From contig NZ_PYMH01000005.1 of the NCBI RefSeq assembly GCF_003025555.1, forward strand, positions 1 through 64,000: a DNA stretch of 64,000 nucleotides, written 5' to 3'. Below the pieces are notes generated by a model that did not search any database, was not told the DNA's origin, and saw nothing but the letters and a program-made list of their open reading frames with translations. This document shows positions 8,405-17,617 of the stretch, one piece after another; the first letter of the stretch is position 1; every line of letters starts with the position of its first letter. A program made the position numbers and the translations under genes. The DNA comes from Photobacterium lutimaris. Its GTDB lineage: Bacteria; Pseudomonadota; Gammaproteobacteria; Enterobacterales; Vibrionaceae.

Positions 8405-8522
8405 TTGTATACCAAATTTCAGATAACAAGTGCGACATTTGAAATCGCGAAGGCAAAAGGCGACGAAAAGCTGTTTGCCAAGGTGCGCGGCGAATATATC
8501 GATGAAATTCTGATCGAGATTA
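8405..8522 (+). pseudogene. Possible 3' remnant of an unidentified gene
   Basis: A stretch starting at a TTG reads as protein-like sequence ending FAKVRGEYIDEILIEIK, immediately before a strong hairpin terminator. No ribosome binding site or upstream coding portion is visible, and the frame runs through the hairpin without a stop. The composition is richer in GC than the surrounding intergenic DNA. This looks like the tail of a deleted gene that kept its terminator. I cannot name the family. Confidence 0.3.
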
Positions 8523-8549
8523 AAAATGCCGACAACCTTCGGCATTTTT
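8522..8549. terminator. Bidirectional intrinsic terminator
   Basis: The stem AAAAATGCCGA / TTCGGCATTTTT has a five-base loop and T-runs on both strands. It lies just downstream of the ABC-F gene on the minus strand. Confidence 0.85.
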
Positions 8550-8554
8550 ACTCT

Positions 8555-10144
8555 TTATCTCAACCTAATGCACCTATTGATACCGACCTCAGCCACAAAG
8601 TCTTCATCATGGCTCACTAAGAGGAACGCCCCCTTATAGGTTTTCAGCGCCATCGCGAGTAAGTGTTTTGCCTCGATATCCAAATGATTGTCTGGCTCAT
8701 CAAGCAATAGCAAAGGCAAATGCGGCCTATGGCTAACCAACAGCATGGATAGTTTCATTTTCTCGCCGCCACTGAGTTTGCCAACATTGCGATAGACTGA
8801 ATCACGGCGAAAGCCGATCCCTGCCAGCAAAATACGCGCCTCACTTTCGGTCAGCCCCCTGCTGTGCTTCATCAAGCTCTCCAGCATCGAATCGTCTAAA
8901 TCCAATAAGCCAAAATGCTGATCCAGATAAACCGTTGGCACCCGTGACTTGATCTCCCCGCTAAAGTTGGAATGTTCGCCCTGAATCGCTTTCAGCAGTG
9001 TTGATTTACCGCATCCATTCGCCCCTTGTACATAACACCGCTCGGTCTGGGACAGAGTGAATGAAATGGAGGCCTTTGAGCCAAAATCCAACCGACAGTC
9101 TTCAACGCTCAGCAAGGTGTTTTTCTTAGTTTGCGTTGATTGCTGCAGGTACATCGCCTGGGGTTTTAAGGTTTCTTTTTGCTTTGTCAGAATATTGAGC
9201 TGGGCTTGATTGCGGTCCATTAAGTTCTGCTGGTTCGTCACCGCGGCTGAACGGCTTTGCCCTGCTTTATCTTTCATGGCATCGAGCAATATCTTAGGTT
9301 GGCTCCCCGACTTTCTTAATCGGTTACCGTGAGCTTCACGCTGCTGTGCCTTTTCTTTGTTTGCTTGTGCTTGACGCTCCAGCCTCTTTTGCTCGGATTT
9401 AAGGGACGATAGCTGTTTATCTAGCGCGTCTGACTGAGTCGTAGACTGCTCAAAGAAGGCATCATAGTTACCTTTAAAAAAGCGGAGACCCAAGCTGGTG
9501 AGCTGATAGATCCCTTCAACATGCCGTAACAGGGCCCTGTCGTGGCTGATCAGCAATACCTGGCCTTCAAATTGTTTCATCCTCTCAATCAGCCATTGCC
9601 GGCCTTCAGCGTCTAAATGATTAGACGGCTCATCGAGTAGCAATATGTCCGCCTCAGAATTAAACAACTGGTGGAGCTGTAACAGTGCCATCTGACCGCC
9701 ACTCAAGGTATGACAATACGCCTCAAGATCGGGGACGATTCTTAACGAGGTTAATAACTGTTTGGTTCGGGTTTCTACATCCCAATCTTCTGCGATCACC
9801 TCAAAGAGTTCGGGCTCGTAACGACCAGACTCAATCAATTTCAGCGCCGCAATTTTTTCGCTGACTCCTAAGTATTGTGCGATGCTCAACTCGGCTCCCA
9901 ACAATTCAGAAGGTAACTGAGCGTAATATGCAATCTTCCCCTGACGAGTAACATTACCTCGTGTCGGAACCAACTTTCCTAGCAGCAGCGAAAAGAATAC
10001 CGACTTTCCTACGCCGTTACGTCCTACTAGCCCGATGAGGCGGTGATTGAGGCTGAAGTTGATATCTTCAAATAGCCATTCCCCTGAATCGAGCTGGAAT
10101 GACAGTTTTTGTGTCAATAAAACCGGTGTAATTGATGCAGGCAT
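8555..10144 (-). CDS. ABC-F family ATPase
   Basis: This soluble protein has 529 residues from the ATG at 10144, chosen because GGGAGG lies seven bases upstream. It carries two ABC ATPase domains and no membrane segment, the mark of ABC-F translation factors that act on the ribosomal E site. The first domain has Walker A GRNGVGKS, signature LSGGQMALLQ and LLLDEPSNHLD. The second has GANGCGKST, LSGGEKMKLSML and LLLDEPDNHLD. A charged, Lys/Gln-rich linker between the domains corresponds to the P-site tRNA interaction motif region. It is not an obvious EttA, Uup or YheS ortholog, so a role in ribosome rescue or antibiotic protection is open. Confidence 0.88.
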   Translation of the reverse strand: MPASITPVLLTQKLSFQLDSGEWLFEDINFSLNHRLIGLVGRNGVGKSVFFSLLLGKLVPTRGNVTRQGKIAYYAQLPSELLGAELSIAQYLGVSEKIAALKLIESGRYEPELFEVIAEDWDVETRTKQLLTSLRIVPDLEAYCHTLSGGQMALLQLHQLFNSEADILLLDEPSNHLDAEGRQWLIERMKQFEGQVLLISHDRALLRHVEGIYQLTSLGLRFFKGNYDAFFEQSTTQSDALDKQLSSLKSEQKRLERQAQANKEKAQQREAHGNRLRKSGSQPKILLDAMKDKAGQSRSAAVTNQQNLMDRNQAQLNILTKQKETLKPQAMYLQQSTQTKKNTLLSVEDCRLDFGSKASISFTLSQTERCYVQGANGCGKSTLLKAIQGEHSNFSGEIKSRVPTVYLDQHFGLLDLDDSMLESLMKHSRGLTESEARILLAGIGFRRDSVYRNVGKLSGGEKMKLSMLLVSHRPHLPLLLLDEPDNHLDIEAKHLLAMALKTYKGAFLLVSHDEDFVAEVGINRCIRLR

Positions 10145-10333
10145 GAAAATACCTCCCTTTACGTAAATCAGTAAAAGGGGCATAGCCGTTACTTAGAAAC
10201 GATCAAAATAGAATGCAGTCAGCAACTAAGCTGAACGGTAATCATCGTTTTATTTTTTGCAAGATTGCAATGACGAAGCAACGCCCACTAACCCCAAGTG
10301 TCCCAATAATTTTGTCTAAATTGGAAAATCAGG

Positions 10334-10459
10334 ATGTTAGTACTTCATTATGGCGTTGAACTCTTTAGATATGATGCGCAAATGATACGGGTTAAAGATC
10401 GTACAAGTCAAGAACGCATCAAAGCACGTACTCACCTTTTAACCGGATACGATATTTAA
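10334..10459 (+). CDS. Possible 41-residue protein or gene remnant
   Basis: An ATG at 10334, with GGAAAA a short distance upstream, opens a 41-codon frame whose product reads like a real protein: HYGVELFRYDAQMIRVKD followed by RTSQERIKARTHLLTGYDI and TAA. Basic and polar residues alternate as in a small DNA- or RNA-binding protein, but I recognise no family. It lies alone between the ABC-F gene and the patatin gene. It could equally be the surviving tail of a longer gene. Evidence is limited to reading frame and composition. Confidence 0.35.
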   Translation: MLVLHYGVELFRYDAQMIRVKDRTSQERIKARTHLLTGYDI

Positions 10460-10532
10460 CACAATATCGTCATGAAGCTTGCTTACTTGGTGATATATTG
10501 TCTCTAATGCTGGCTATTACAGGATAGAGATT

Positions 10533-11387
10533 TTGCCGTCATCACTCTTCAACTCAAAACCCTATAAATTCGGACTCACCCTGTCTGGTGGTGGCGCGAA
10601 ATGCATGGCGCAAATCGGTATGCTGCAGTACCTCGACGAACAGGGTGTAAAACCTGATGTGATATCCGGTGCCAGCGGCGGCGCGCTTGTCGGTGCGCTA
10701 TACGCTGCCGGGCATAGTCCGGAAAAAATCCTGACTTTTTTTGTTGAAAGCCAGATGTTTAAAGTCAGCAGCTTCTCTTTCAACAAATTGGGATTAATCA
10801 ACTCAGAAAAGCTTAACAGCCATTTCCACGGTTGGATAAAAAGCGATTCCTTCGATGCCCTCGATATCCCGCTCTATGTGGCGACGACCGATCTGAATAC
10901 CGCACAACAAGTGGTGATCAAGGAAGGAGAACTCATTCAGGCTCTGCTGGCCTCGGCGGCCTATCCGGGTATGTTTACCCCAGTAAAAATCGGCGATAAG
11001 CTCTTTGCCGACGGTGGCATCACCAATAATTACCCGACCGATCTCATCCGCGACCTCTGCCGTGCCCACCTTGGCATGTACTTAAGCCCGCTGGAACATA
11101 AAGCCAACCATGAGTTTTCCGATGCCTTTGATGTTATCGACCGGGTGTTTGAGATCTACAGCTCGGCCCACCTGCTCAAAAGTATCCAACTCCCCGATAT
11201 CAGCCTCTCACCTGAAGGTATTGATAAATGGGGAGCATTCAACGTCAATAACGAAAGCCTGAAAACACTCTACACATTGGGCTACGAGACAACGCGGGAT
11301 TACTTTGACACTGACGGTGCCGAGTGGCTAGAGCAAGTAAAGAAATCGTTGACCAAGAAGTCGTTATTCGAGAGCTTTACTCGGTAA
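10533..11387 (+). CDS. Patatin-like phospholipase (RssA type)
   Basis: The 284-residue protein is a patatin-family serine lipase with a Ser-Asp catalytic dyad. It shows the oxyanion motif SGGGAK (residues 18-23), the nucleophile motif GASGG with Ser48, and the DGG motif with Asp160. Such bacterial proteins hydrolyse membrane phospholipids or other acyl esters; the substrate here is unknown. There is no signal peptide, so it is cytoplasmic or membrane-peripheral. Translation appears to start at a TTG at 10533, supported by AGGA eight bases upstream. The length fits the short single-domain RssA-like group. It is transcribed alone, convergent with the esterase gene. Confidence 0.88.
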   Translation: MPSSLFNSKPYKFGLTLSGGGAKCMAQIGMLQYLDEQGVKPDVISGASGGALVGALYAAGHSPEKILTFFVESQMFKVSSFSFNKLGLINSEKLNSHFHGWIKSDSFDALDIPLYVATTDLNTAQQVVIKEGELIQALLASAAYPGMFTPVKIGDKLFADGGITNNYPTDLIRDLCRAHLGMYLSPLEHKANHEFSDAFDVIDRVFEIYSSAHLLKSIQLPDISLSPEGIDKWGAFNVNNESLKTLYTLGYETTRDYFDTDGAEWLEQVKKSLTKKSLFESFTR

Positions 11388-11454
11388 CGATCCTTGCAAT
11401 AATTCAGTGAAAGTGGGCCATGTTGTTGTAATGATATGGCCCCATAACAAAGAA

Positions 11455-12390
11455 TTAGCGGTTAAGGAACTCGCTGATTTTTTGATAAACGGTCTCGCAC
11501 TCTTGCTTCACCAGATCTTCCATATTGAGGAAAGAGTGGATCATATCCGCAAAGTGGTAGTACTCCACCTGTGCTCCGGCGCTGCGCGCCACCTCGCAGT
11601 AGGCAATCCCTTCATCACGCAACGGGCAGAACTCGGCAGTCAGCAGCAGGGTTTCCGGCAGTGCGGCGCTCATCGGCTGGTACAGCGGCGAGGCGGCACG
11701 GCGATCTTCACCGTTCTGGAAGTAGTTGTCGAAATACCAGGCAATTTTTCCTTTTTGCAGCAGGTAGCCCGTGGCGTTTTGCTCCATCGAGCCGCTATCC
11801 ATGGTGTAATCCAGACTTGGATACAGCATCACTTGCTTGGCAATCGTCACGTTCTCGTCATTCTGGGCCTTGGCACTGACACTGGCAACCAGGGCACCGC
11901 CGCCGGAGTCGCCGGCAATGGATAGTGTCGGCAGGTAGTTCAGCTGGCGGCTGTCGAGCGTCGCCCAGACATTGCTCACCACAGCATACGCATCGACAAG
12001 GCCGGCAGGATAAGGGCACTCAGGCGCTAGCCGGTAATCAACCGAGACCACGATATGCTTTGTCGCCAATGCCAGCTTGCGGCAGATAGGATCATACACC
12101 GTCACGCTGCCTGCCATATGGCCGCCGCCGTGGTAGTAAACCAGTACCGGCAGTGCGGTCTCTGGCTCGGGGTGGTAGATACGCACTGGCACGTGGTACG
12201 CGTCGCCGGCCACTAAATCATCCTGTACCCAAGCCACATCAGGTGACTCGGTAACCAGCTCTATGGTCAGATTGGCTAACCCTTCGCGGGCGTTGGTCGC
12301 GGTTGGCTTGAAGCCGCCGTCAATCAGCAGATTGGCGGCAGTGTTGAAGTTATCTAACCATGTCTGTAATTTTGGACTAACCTGGCGCAT
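11455..12390 (-). CDS. Alpha/beta hydrolase, hormone-sensitive-lipase-type esterase
   Basis: The 311-residue enzyme belongs to the HSL (family IV) esterases. It contains the oxyanion motif HGGG (residues 87-90), the nucleophile elbow GDSGG with Ser162, DYRLAPECPYP, and a C-terminal catalytic histidine in HFADMIHSF. These cytoplasmic enzymes hydrolyse short-chain carboxylic esters. AAGGAGA precedes the ATG, making the start secure. It lies alone, and its physiological substrate is unknown. A GGGCCAT / ATGGCCC hairpin lies just downstream at about 11415-11442. Confidence 0.88.
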   Translation of the reverse strand: MRQVSPKLQTWLDNFNTAANLLIDGGFKPTATNAREGLANLTIELVTESPDVAWVQDDLVAGDAYHVPVRIYHPEPETALPVLVYYHGGGHMAGSVTVYDPICRKLALATKHIVVSVDYRLAPECPYPAGLVDAYAVVSNVWATLDSRQLNYLPTLSIAGDSGGGALVASVSAKAQNDENVTIAKQVMLYPSLDYTMDSGSMEQNATGYLLQKGKIAWYFDNYFQNGEDRRAASPLYQPMSAALPETLLLTAEFCPLRDEGIAYCEVARSAGAQVEYYHFADMIHSFLNMEDLVKQECETVYQKISEFLNR

Positions 12391-12420
12391 GACGTCTCCT
12401 TACGCATTTTTAGTAGTAGC

Positions 12421-12576
12421 ATGAACACGTTCAGGTTTCTTACCGGTTTCCGGCAGGAAGTGCAGGTGGTCGATACCATGACACCGATGGCTTACATGAG
12501 GCTCGGACCGGTACCGGCCATTGAGCAGGCACTGGAAAGGGCCAATATGCCAACGTCCGATCTACCGTTGCTCTAG
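12421..12576 (+). pseudogene. Fragment of a thiolase-family gene
   Basis: A 51-codon frame reads MAYMRLGPVPAIEQALERAN followed by MPTSDLPLL and then TAG. The stretch GPVPAIEQALERA-N is the conserved thiolase segment that normally precedes the E-N-E-A-F-A active-site region. The N-terminal two-thirds and the catalytic His and Cys regions are absent, so this is a relic of about 150 bases. It lies in the gap between the esterase and the SslE-like gene. Confidence 0.5.
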
Positions 12577-12777
12577 CTCATTGAAAGAAACCGTACAAAA
12601 AACGTAGAAAAATATCACTAACGACCCACAAAGCCTCACTAGATATTTTATTTCACCATGGTCAAAAAGGTTAAATATAATAACTCTCATTGCTACGAAT
12701 AAATATTTTCATTTCAAAATATCACTCCCCAACATTACCATTTTAAATGGCACATAATCGCCGTTAATTACGTTATT

Positions 12778-15700
12778 TTGGATATTGTTAACTTGAAGAA
12801 CTCCACCTTAGCTATTGTTATCTCAGCAGCTCTCTTTGGTTGTAATGATGAAACAACGGAAACGCCCCCTATCGTTCCGGAGTCAGTCAACCATTCACCG
12901 GTTATTAGCGCGTTAACACCGCTTGAAGTGAATGAGCTAGAGACGCTAAAACATAAAGTCAACGCCTCAGACAAAGACAACGACCGCCTCTCTTACGCTT
13001 TATCCAACCACCCGGCGTGGGTGACCATCGAGTCTGCCAGCGGCGTGCTGATCGCCAAGCCAAAGTCCTCAGATATCGGTGTCCATACATTTAAAGTTCA
13101 TGTTTCTGATGGCAAATCTACCGCGCAGGCAAAGATCACAATAACAGTACGCACTATCCCGACCGCCTCCTGCCCCGATGGCTCCTGCTTGGACGATGAC
13201 GGCTTTACCCAACCTCATCTCCCAACGACCCCTGTTCTTCCGCCGCAAGAATATAACGGTGCGCTGCTCGCATCTGGTAACGTCATTCGCGGAGAGGTGG
13301 CGTGTAATGGCCAGCAATTAACTGACGGTGAATTTAGCGTACTGCAGGGCGGCATATTTAGCTGCCACCTCGGTGCTATCGAGCTGGGCGAATTTGCAGC
13401 CCCAATGCCAGCGCCGCAGACAATCGCCAATGATGTTATTCCGGCATCCTTTGAACTGAATACACTTCACGGCGAAAACGTGACAAAAGTACTGCAAAGT
13501 ATCAGCAGCTGTAGTGAACCCAATGAAATATGCCTCGAAGAGTTGGACAGTTATGACATTGCCGATATTTACCTTCAGCTCGACAATAACGACGCTGTCG
13601 AGCAATTTTTAAGCGACAAACAACAAGAAGCGACCGATGATATCGATAAGTCGCCAAGCTCGCACACCAACCCAAGCCTGACCCCGGCCGTTTCGGGAGG
13701 CAGTAACGATCTCAACGCTGGCTTTGTCTCCTCTGCGGCAGAGCAGGCACTGGCCTACAAGCCAAGCGCCGATGCCAAAGTACTCACCCGCAGCCGTCTC
13801 GCCGATACCAACGGCCGGGCTATTTCCGGGATCCATTTCTATTCGCTTAACTCGACCGGCGTCACCGACGAGAACGGCGAGTTCGAATACCTCTGGGGCG
13901 ATGTGCTGACTTTTGGTATCGAGACCTTCGAGTTCGGCTCGGTGTCGGGCAACCAGCTCAACTACCAAATTACCGACGTCACCGATAACCTGATCAAGAA
14001 AGACAACATTCAGGCCCTACTGGAGCGCTATGCCACTGTCGAGGGGGATACCCTGTTGATCCCCGAAAAAGTGAACACCACCTTTTCAACCTACCCCAAT
14101 GTCATCAACGAGCTGATCAATCTCAACCTGCCTAATGGCGGTGTACTGGTAGGCAGTGACTTTACCCTGCCCAACGAATTCGAGGCCCAGTTCGACATTG
14201 GCCTTACCGCTACGATTGATCAGGCCATCAAGCAAGAGTGGGGCGGCTACTCATTGAGCCCAGTCTCCTTCTACAGTGCAACCGACAACCGTGGCTACGT
14301 CACCGACTCGCTCAGCCAAATTTTCCGTGACGTGAGCGCATTCCATGTGTTCAATGACAATATGGGCTATTACGGTGCAACCGGCTATACCCGCGCCTCG
14401 CGCGCCCTGAACCTGTCCAATACCGCTTTTCCGATCATGATGGCGCGCTCTGATATCAACCGCCAGGTCAACTTCGGCGACAAGCAAGCCTGGACACGCG
14501 ACGGCAAGCCTTATATCGCCACCCATTCCGAGTACCCGGTCAAAAACATTCCCGAAGTCTCGAAGGACAATGCCACCTTCGGCCTGCCTTTTGTGGTTTC
14601 CGGCGAAATCGGCAAGGGCAAAGTGGTCTTTATGGGATCGAGCCTCTATCCGAGCATCTTGTCCTGTCCGGCCAACTACTGGGCAGACGATCAGCTGCAT
14701 GCCGACGCGGAGAACCAAGTCTGCACCACCGGCCGTGACATGAGTGATGACCCAAGAAACGATCACCTCAGCATGAAGCGTTTCTTCGATAACCTGTTCC
14801 AGTGGTTCAGCCCGAGCAGCAGCGTCAATGTCGCCACCAATATCGACACCGCCTCCCTGGCGCGTAAAGGTTGGCCTGACGGTGTCAAATACCCGTTCTT
14901 TATCGACCAATCCTTCGGTTTTGCTTCTGTCACCCAGCTCAGCCAAGACGGGTTTGGCGGTATTTCGCCAGCCGATACCCCGATCCTGATCCTGCAGGCC
15001 TACGAGACGCGCAACGAGGGGGACGGCATGACATGGAAATTTGTTGCCGACATCACCAAGCCCAAGCTGTCGCAAGATGACATCACTGCGCTGATCCGCT
15101 ACATCGATGCTGGCGGTAATGTCCTGTTCATGGACGGCCTGATTGAGATGAATCCCGAGCCTATCGGGCGATTGGCCGACGCGGCCGGGATTGCCCTCGG
15201 CGGCGAGAACGTTACGCCAACCGATCAAGAAAACTGCGGATCGAGCTATTACTGCAATGCCCCTCGCCCTAACCCGCACGCTATATTCAGCCAGGATTCG
15301 GTGGTGTACGAACGCTTCCCCGATGTCGACGGCAAGCCGCCGTTTACTGTCAACCCGGATGGCAGCATCGACTGGAACAAACCAGAAGATATGTCTGCAC
15401 TGGAGATCCCGACTTATACGGACGAGCAGGGCAAAACTCACTATGCCCGCATCGCATTTACGACCGATGAAGAGCGGCTGGCGGCCATCACCACCTTGCA
15501 GACCGCCTTCGAGGGCGTGCCGGTCTGTACTAGCGACTACCCCTACGAATTCAACTGTATCGAAACCCGCCAGGGCCACGGCTGGATTGTGCGCGGTACC
15601 TACGGCCGGGCAGACTTCGACCGTTACGAGATCAGCCCGGATGTCGTTGCCTCGATGGTGAAGGCGGCCAACCTCGGCGGCAATATCAAGCTGCTGGCCG

Positions 15701-17448
15701 ATCATGAAATCTACTACCGGACCAAGGGGAGCCAGGGGCACCGCCTCAATACCGCCGAATTGAACCAGGCGTTTGATAACCTGTCGGTATGGCTATGGAA
15801 CGACAACCCGTACGCCTTCACCTCCAACAGCCAGGATGAGCTGGGCTTTGAAACCCTGGTCAGCTACCTGAACTGCTATACCAATGACAAACATGGCGGT
15901 GGCTTAACCTGCCCTGATACACTCAAGGCCGAGCTAATCGGTCACCAGATGCTCCATGAAAACGGCGAGCTCAACCCGAGCTATCCGCTTAACTACATGG
16001 AAAAGCCCCTAACGCGTATCATGCTGGGGCGCTCGTTCTGGGATCATGACATTACCGTCGACACAACGGCCTACCCAATGCGCGGAACCGGTGCAGCAAC
16101 CACTGCGACAGTAACGATTGAAACCGCCGGAGAAGCCGTTTCATTTTCGGCCGGTAACATGCAGCCGACTGGCCTGTGGGCCAAGCAATTGGAGCCTGTC
16201 ACCGTCAGCGGCGGGGTCAAGGCAACGGTAACCGTGATGCTGGCCGATGACATCACCGGTCGCCCGCAGCATGAGACCAACCTCAGACGTCCGCCGCGAA
16301 TGCAGCAAACCTTCGCACACGACGGGTCGACAACCACGCTTAAAGTGCCCTATGGGGGCTTAATCTACATCAAGCCCCTTGAGCTGCAGGCCGGCCCGCA
16401 TAGCCAGGCTAACTTCACTGTATCTGGGGTCGAAAAGGCTGCCTTCTGGCAAGACGGCCAGTGGGTACATACTCTGCAGGAAGCCACTGCGCCGATTGCC
16501 GAGATCGATACCGGCAGCTTCGTCTACACCGCACCGGTGAACAACCTTGCCGCCAGCGATCTGGACTCCTTCAGCGCGCAGATGAACCGCTTTGCCGATG
16601 CCGCGAGCGATTTTTACGGACGCGACGAAACCACGGCAGACGGGCAGCACCAACGCTTTACCCATGACAAACTGCCGGGGTTCCGCCACCACTTCGTCAA
16701 CGATGTCCAGATTTCGATCGGAGCGGCACATTCGGGCTACCCAGTGATGAGTGCATCGTTCAATGCCCAGTCGAATACCGTTGCGACCAAGCCTGTTGAT
16801 GACTGGTTGCTCTGGCACGAAACGGGACACAACCTCGCGGCGGCACCGTTTGTGATTGATGGCAGCACCGAGGTCACCAATAATATCCTGGCGTTGTATA
16901 TGCAAGAGCTCGAGGGACGCAACGGCAACCCGCAGATGGATCGTATCCGGGCCGATATCCAGAAGGTGCCATACTGGCTCGATGCCAACAGCGGCCATGC
17001 CTGGGCCCATGGCGATGCGGGGATACGACTGGTGATGTTCGGCCAGCTAAAAATCTGGGCCGAAACCCACTTCGCCATTGATAACTGGTACCAGCCGAAT
17101 GAGGAAAAACCGACGATCTACAACGCCGATCAGGGTTGGAACATGTTCAAACTGATGCACCGCAAGTCGCGCGGTGATCAGCAAGGCGATAAGGACACGA
17201 ACTATTGCAGCGCCTCGGAAACAGGCCTTGCCAGCGCCGATCAGCTCATGGTTTGCGCGTCCTATGCCTCGGGCTATGATCTCAGCGAGTTCTTCACCGT
17301 CTGGAATGCCGGCGAGACCTCGTCAAGCACACCAGACGGCGGTAAGACCTACGCCGGCGGGATCACCCCAGCAGGGTTATCGATGCTGTCTAGCATGAAC
17401 CTGCCACAGCCAGAGCAAAGCCCGCTGCACATCAACCGCCTGCCCTAG
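12778..17448 (+). CDS. SslE/AcfD-like M60-family metallopeptidase lipoprotein
   Basis: This 1556-residue protein matches E. coli SslE and Vibrio AcfD over most of its length; shared stretches include YPNVINELINL, AFPIMMARSD, NPSYPLNYMEKPLTR and FANDVQISIGDAHSGYPVM-like sequence. Those proteins are type II-secreted, surface-anchored zinc peptidases that degrade mucins. A lipoprotein signal ends at LFGC (Cys22). The peptidase motif HETGH is at residues 1347-1351, preceded by DWLLW. Compared with SslE, the N-terminus carries a cadherin/He_PIG-like Ig domain at about residues 35-120 (NHSPVISALTPLEV... ASDKDNDRLSY). The TTG start at 12778 lacks a clear Shine-Dalgarno sequence; a TTG five codons later is an alternative. 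No type II secretion genes are nearby. Family call firm, substrate inferred. Confidence 0.93.
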   Translation: MDIVNLKNSTLAIVISAALFGCNDETTETPPIVPESVNHSPVISALTPLEVNELETLKHKVNASDKDNDRLSYALSNHPAWVTIESASGVLIAKPKSSDIGVHTFKVHVSDGKSTAQAKITITVRTIPTASCPDGSCLDDDGFTQPHLPTTPVLPPQEYNGALLASGNVIRGEVACNGQQLTDGEFSVLQGGIFSCHLGAIELGEFAAPMPAPQTIANDVIPASFELNTLHGENVTKVLQSISSCSEPNEICLEELDSYDIADIYLQLDNNDAVEQFLSDKQQEATDDIDKSPSSHTNPSLTPAVSGGSNDLNAGFVSSAAEQALAYKPSADAKVLTRSRLADTNGRAISGIHFYSLNSTGVTDENGEFEYLWGDVLTFGIETFEFGSVSGNQLNYQITDVTDNLIKKDNIQALLERYATVEGDTLLIPEKVNTTFSTYPNVINELINLNLPNGGVLVGSDFTLPNEFEAQFDIGLTATIDQAIKQEWGGYSLSPVSFYSATDNRGYVTDSLSQIFRDVSAFHVFNDNMGYYGATGYTRASRALNLSNTAFPIMMARSDINRQVNFGDKQAWTRDGKPYIATHSEYPVKNIPEVSKDNATFGLPFVVSGEIGKGKVVFMGSSLYPSILSCPANYWADDQLHADAENQVCTTGRDMSDDPRNDHLSMKRFFDNLFQWFSPSSSVNVATNIDTASLARKGWPDGVKYPFFIDQSFGFASVTQLSQDGFGGISPADTPILILQAYETRNEGDGMTWKFVADITKPKLSQDDITALIRYIDAGGNVLFMDGLIEMNPEPIGRLADAAGIALGGENVTPTDQENCGSSYYCNAPRPNPHAIFSQDSVVYERFPDVDGKPPFTVNPDGSIDWNKPEDMSALEIPTYTDEQGKTHYARIAFTTDEERLAAITTLQTAFEGVPVCTSDYPYEFNCIETRQGHGWIVRGTYGRADFDRYEISPDVVASMVKAANLGGNIKLLADHEIYYRTKGSQGHRLNTAELNQAFDNLSVWLWNDNPYAFTSNSQDELGFETLVSYLNCYTNDKHGGGLTCPDTLKAELIGHQMLHENGELNPSYPLNYMEKPLTRIMLGRSFWDHDITVDTTAYPMRGTGAATTATVTIETAGEAVSFSAGNMQPTGLWAKQLEPVTVSGGVKATVTVMLADDITGRPQHETNLRRPPRMQQTFAHDGSTTTLKVPYGGLIYIKPLELQAGPHSQANFTVSGVEKAAFWQDGQWVHTLQEATAPIAEIDTGSFVYTAPVNNLAASDLDSFSAQMNRFADAASDFYGRDETTADGQHQRFTHDKLPGFRHHFVNDVQISIGAAHSGYPVMSASFNAQSNTVATKPVDDWLLWHETGHNLAAAPFVIDGSTEVTNNILALYMQELEGRNGNPQMDRIRADIQKVPYWLDANSGHAWAHGDAGIRLVMFGQLKIWAETHFAIDNWYQPNEEKPTIYNADQGWNMFKLMHRKSRGDQQGDKDTNYCSASETGLASADQLMVCASYASGYDLSEFFTVWNAGETSSSTPDGGKTYAGGITPAGLSMLSSMNLPQPEQSPLHINRLP

Positions 17449-17475
17449 CGGCATGGTGCGCGGTTAGGTAACCAT

Positions 17476-17505
17476 AAAAAATGCCGACATAATGTCGGCA
17501 TTTTC
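17476..17505 (+). terminator. Intrinsic terminator after the SslE-like gene
   Basis: The perfect stem AAAATGCCGACA / TGTCGGCATTTT with a TAA-type loop is followed by a T-rich stretch. Confidence 0.85.
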
Positions 17506-17596
17506 TATTTTGTCTGCTTGGCGTTGTTTGTCAGATCAGCATCATTTCCCGCCGTTTGGCGGACTATCTATAACCGCAAGAAGAACATTAACGATG

Positions 17597-17617
17597 AATA
17601 ATAGAGCCTCAGGCTCT
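17597..17617 (-). terminator. Terminator of the rpiR-type regulator
   Basis: The arms AGAGCC and GGCTCT with a three-base loop overlap the stop codon on the minus strand and are followed by ATTATTC. The stem is short and the T-run weak. Confidence 0.5.

Noticed and set aside
14251..15741. 496-codon frame antisense to the SslE-like gene
   Set aside because: It is an antisense shadow created by GC-rich codon use. The plus-strand protein matches a known family throughout.
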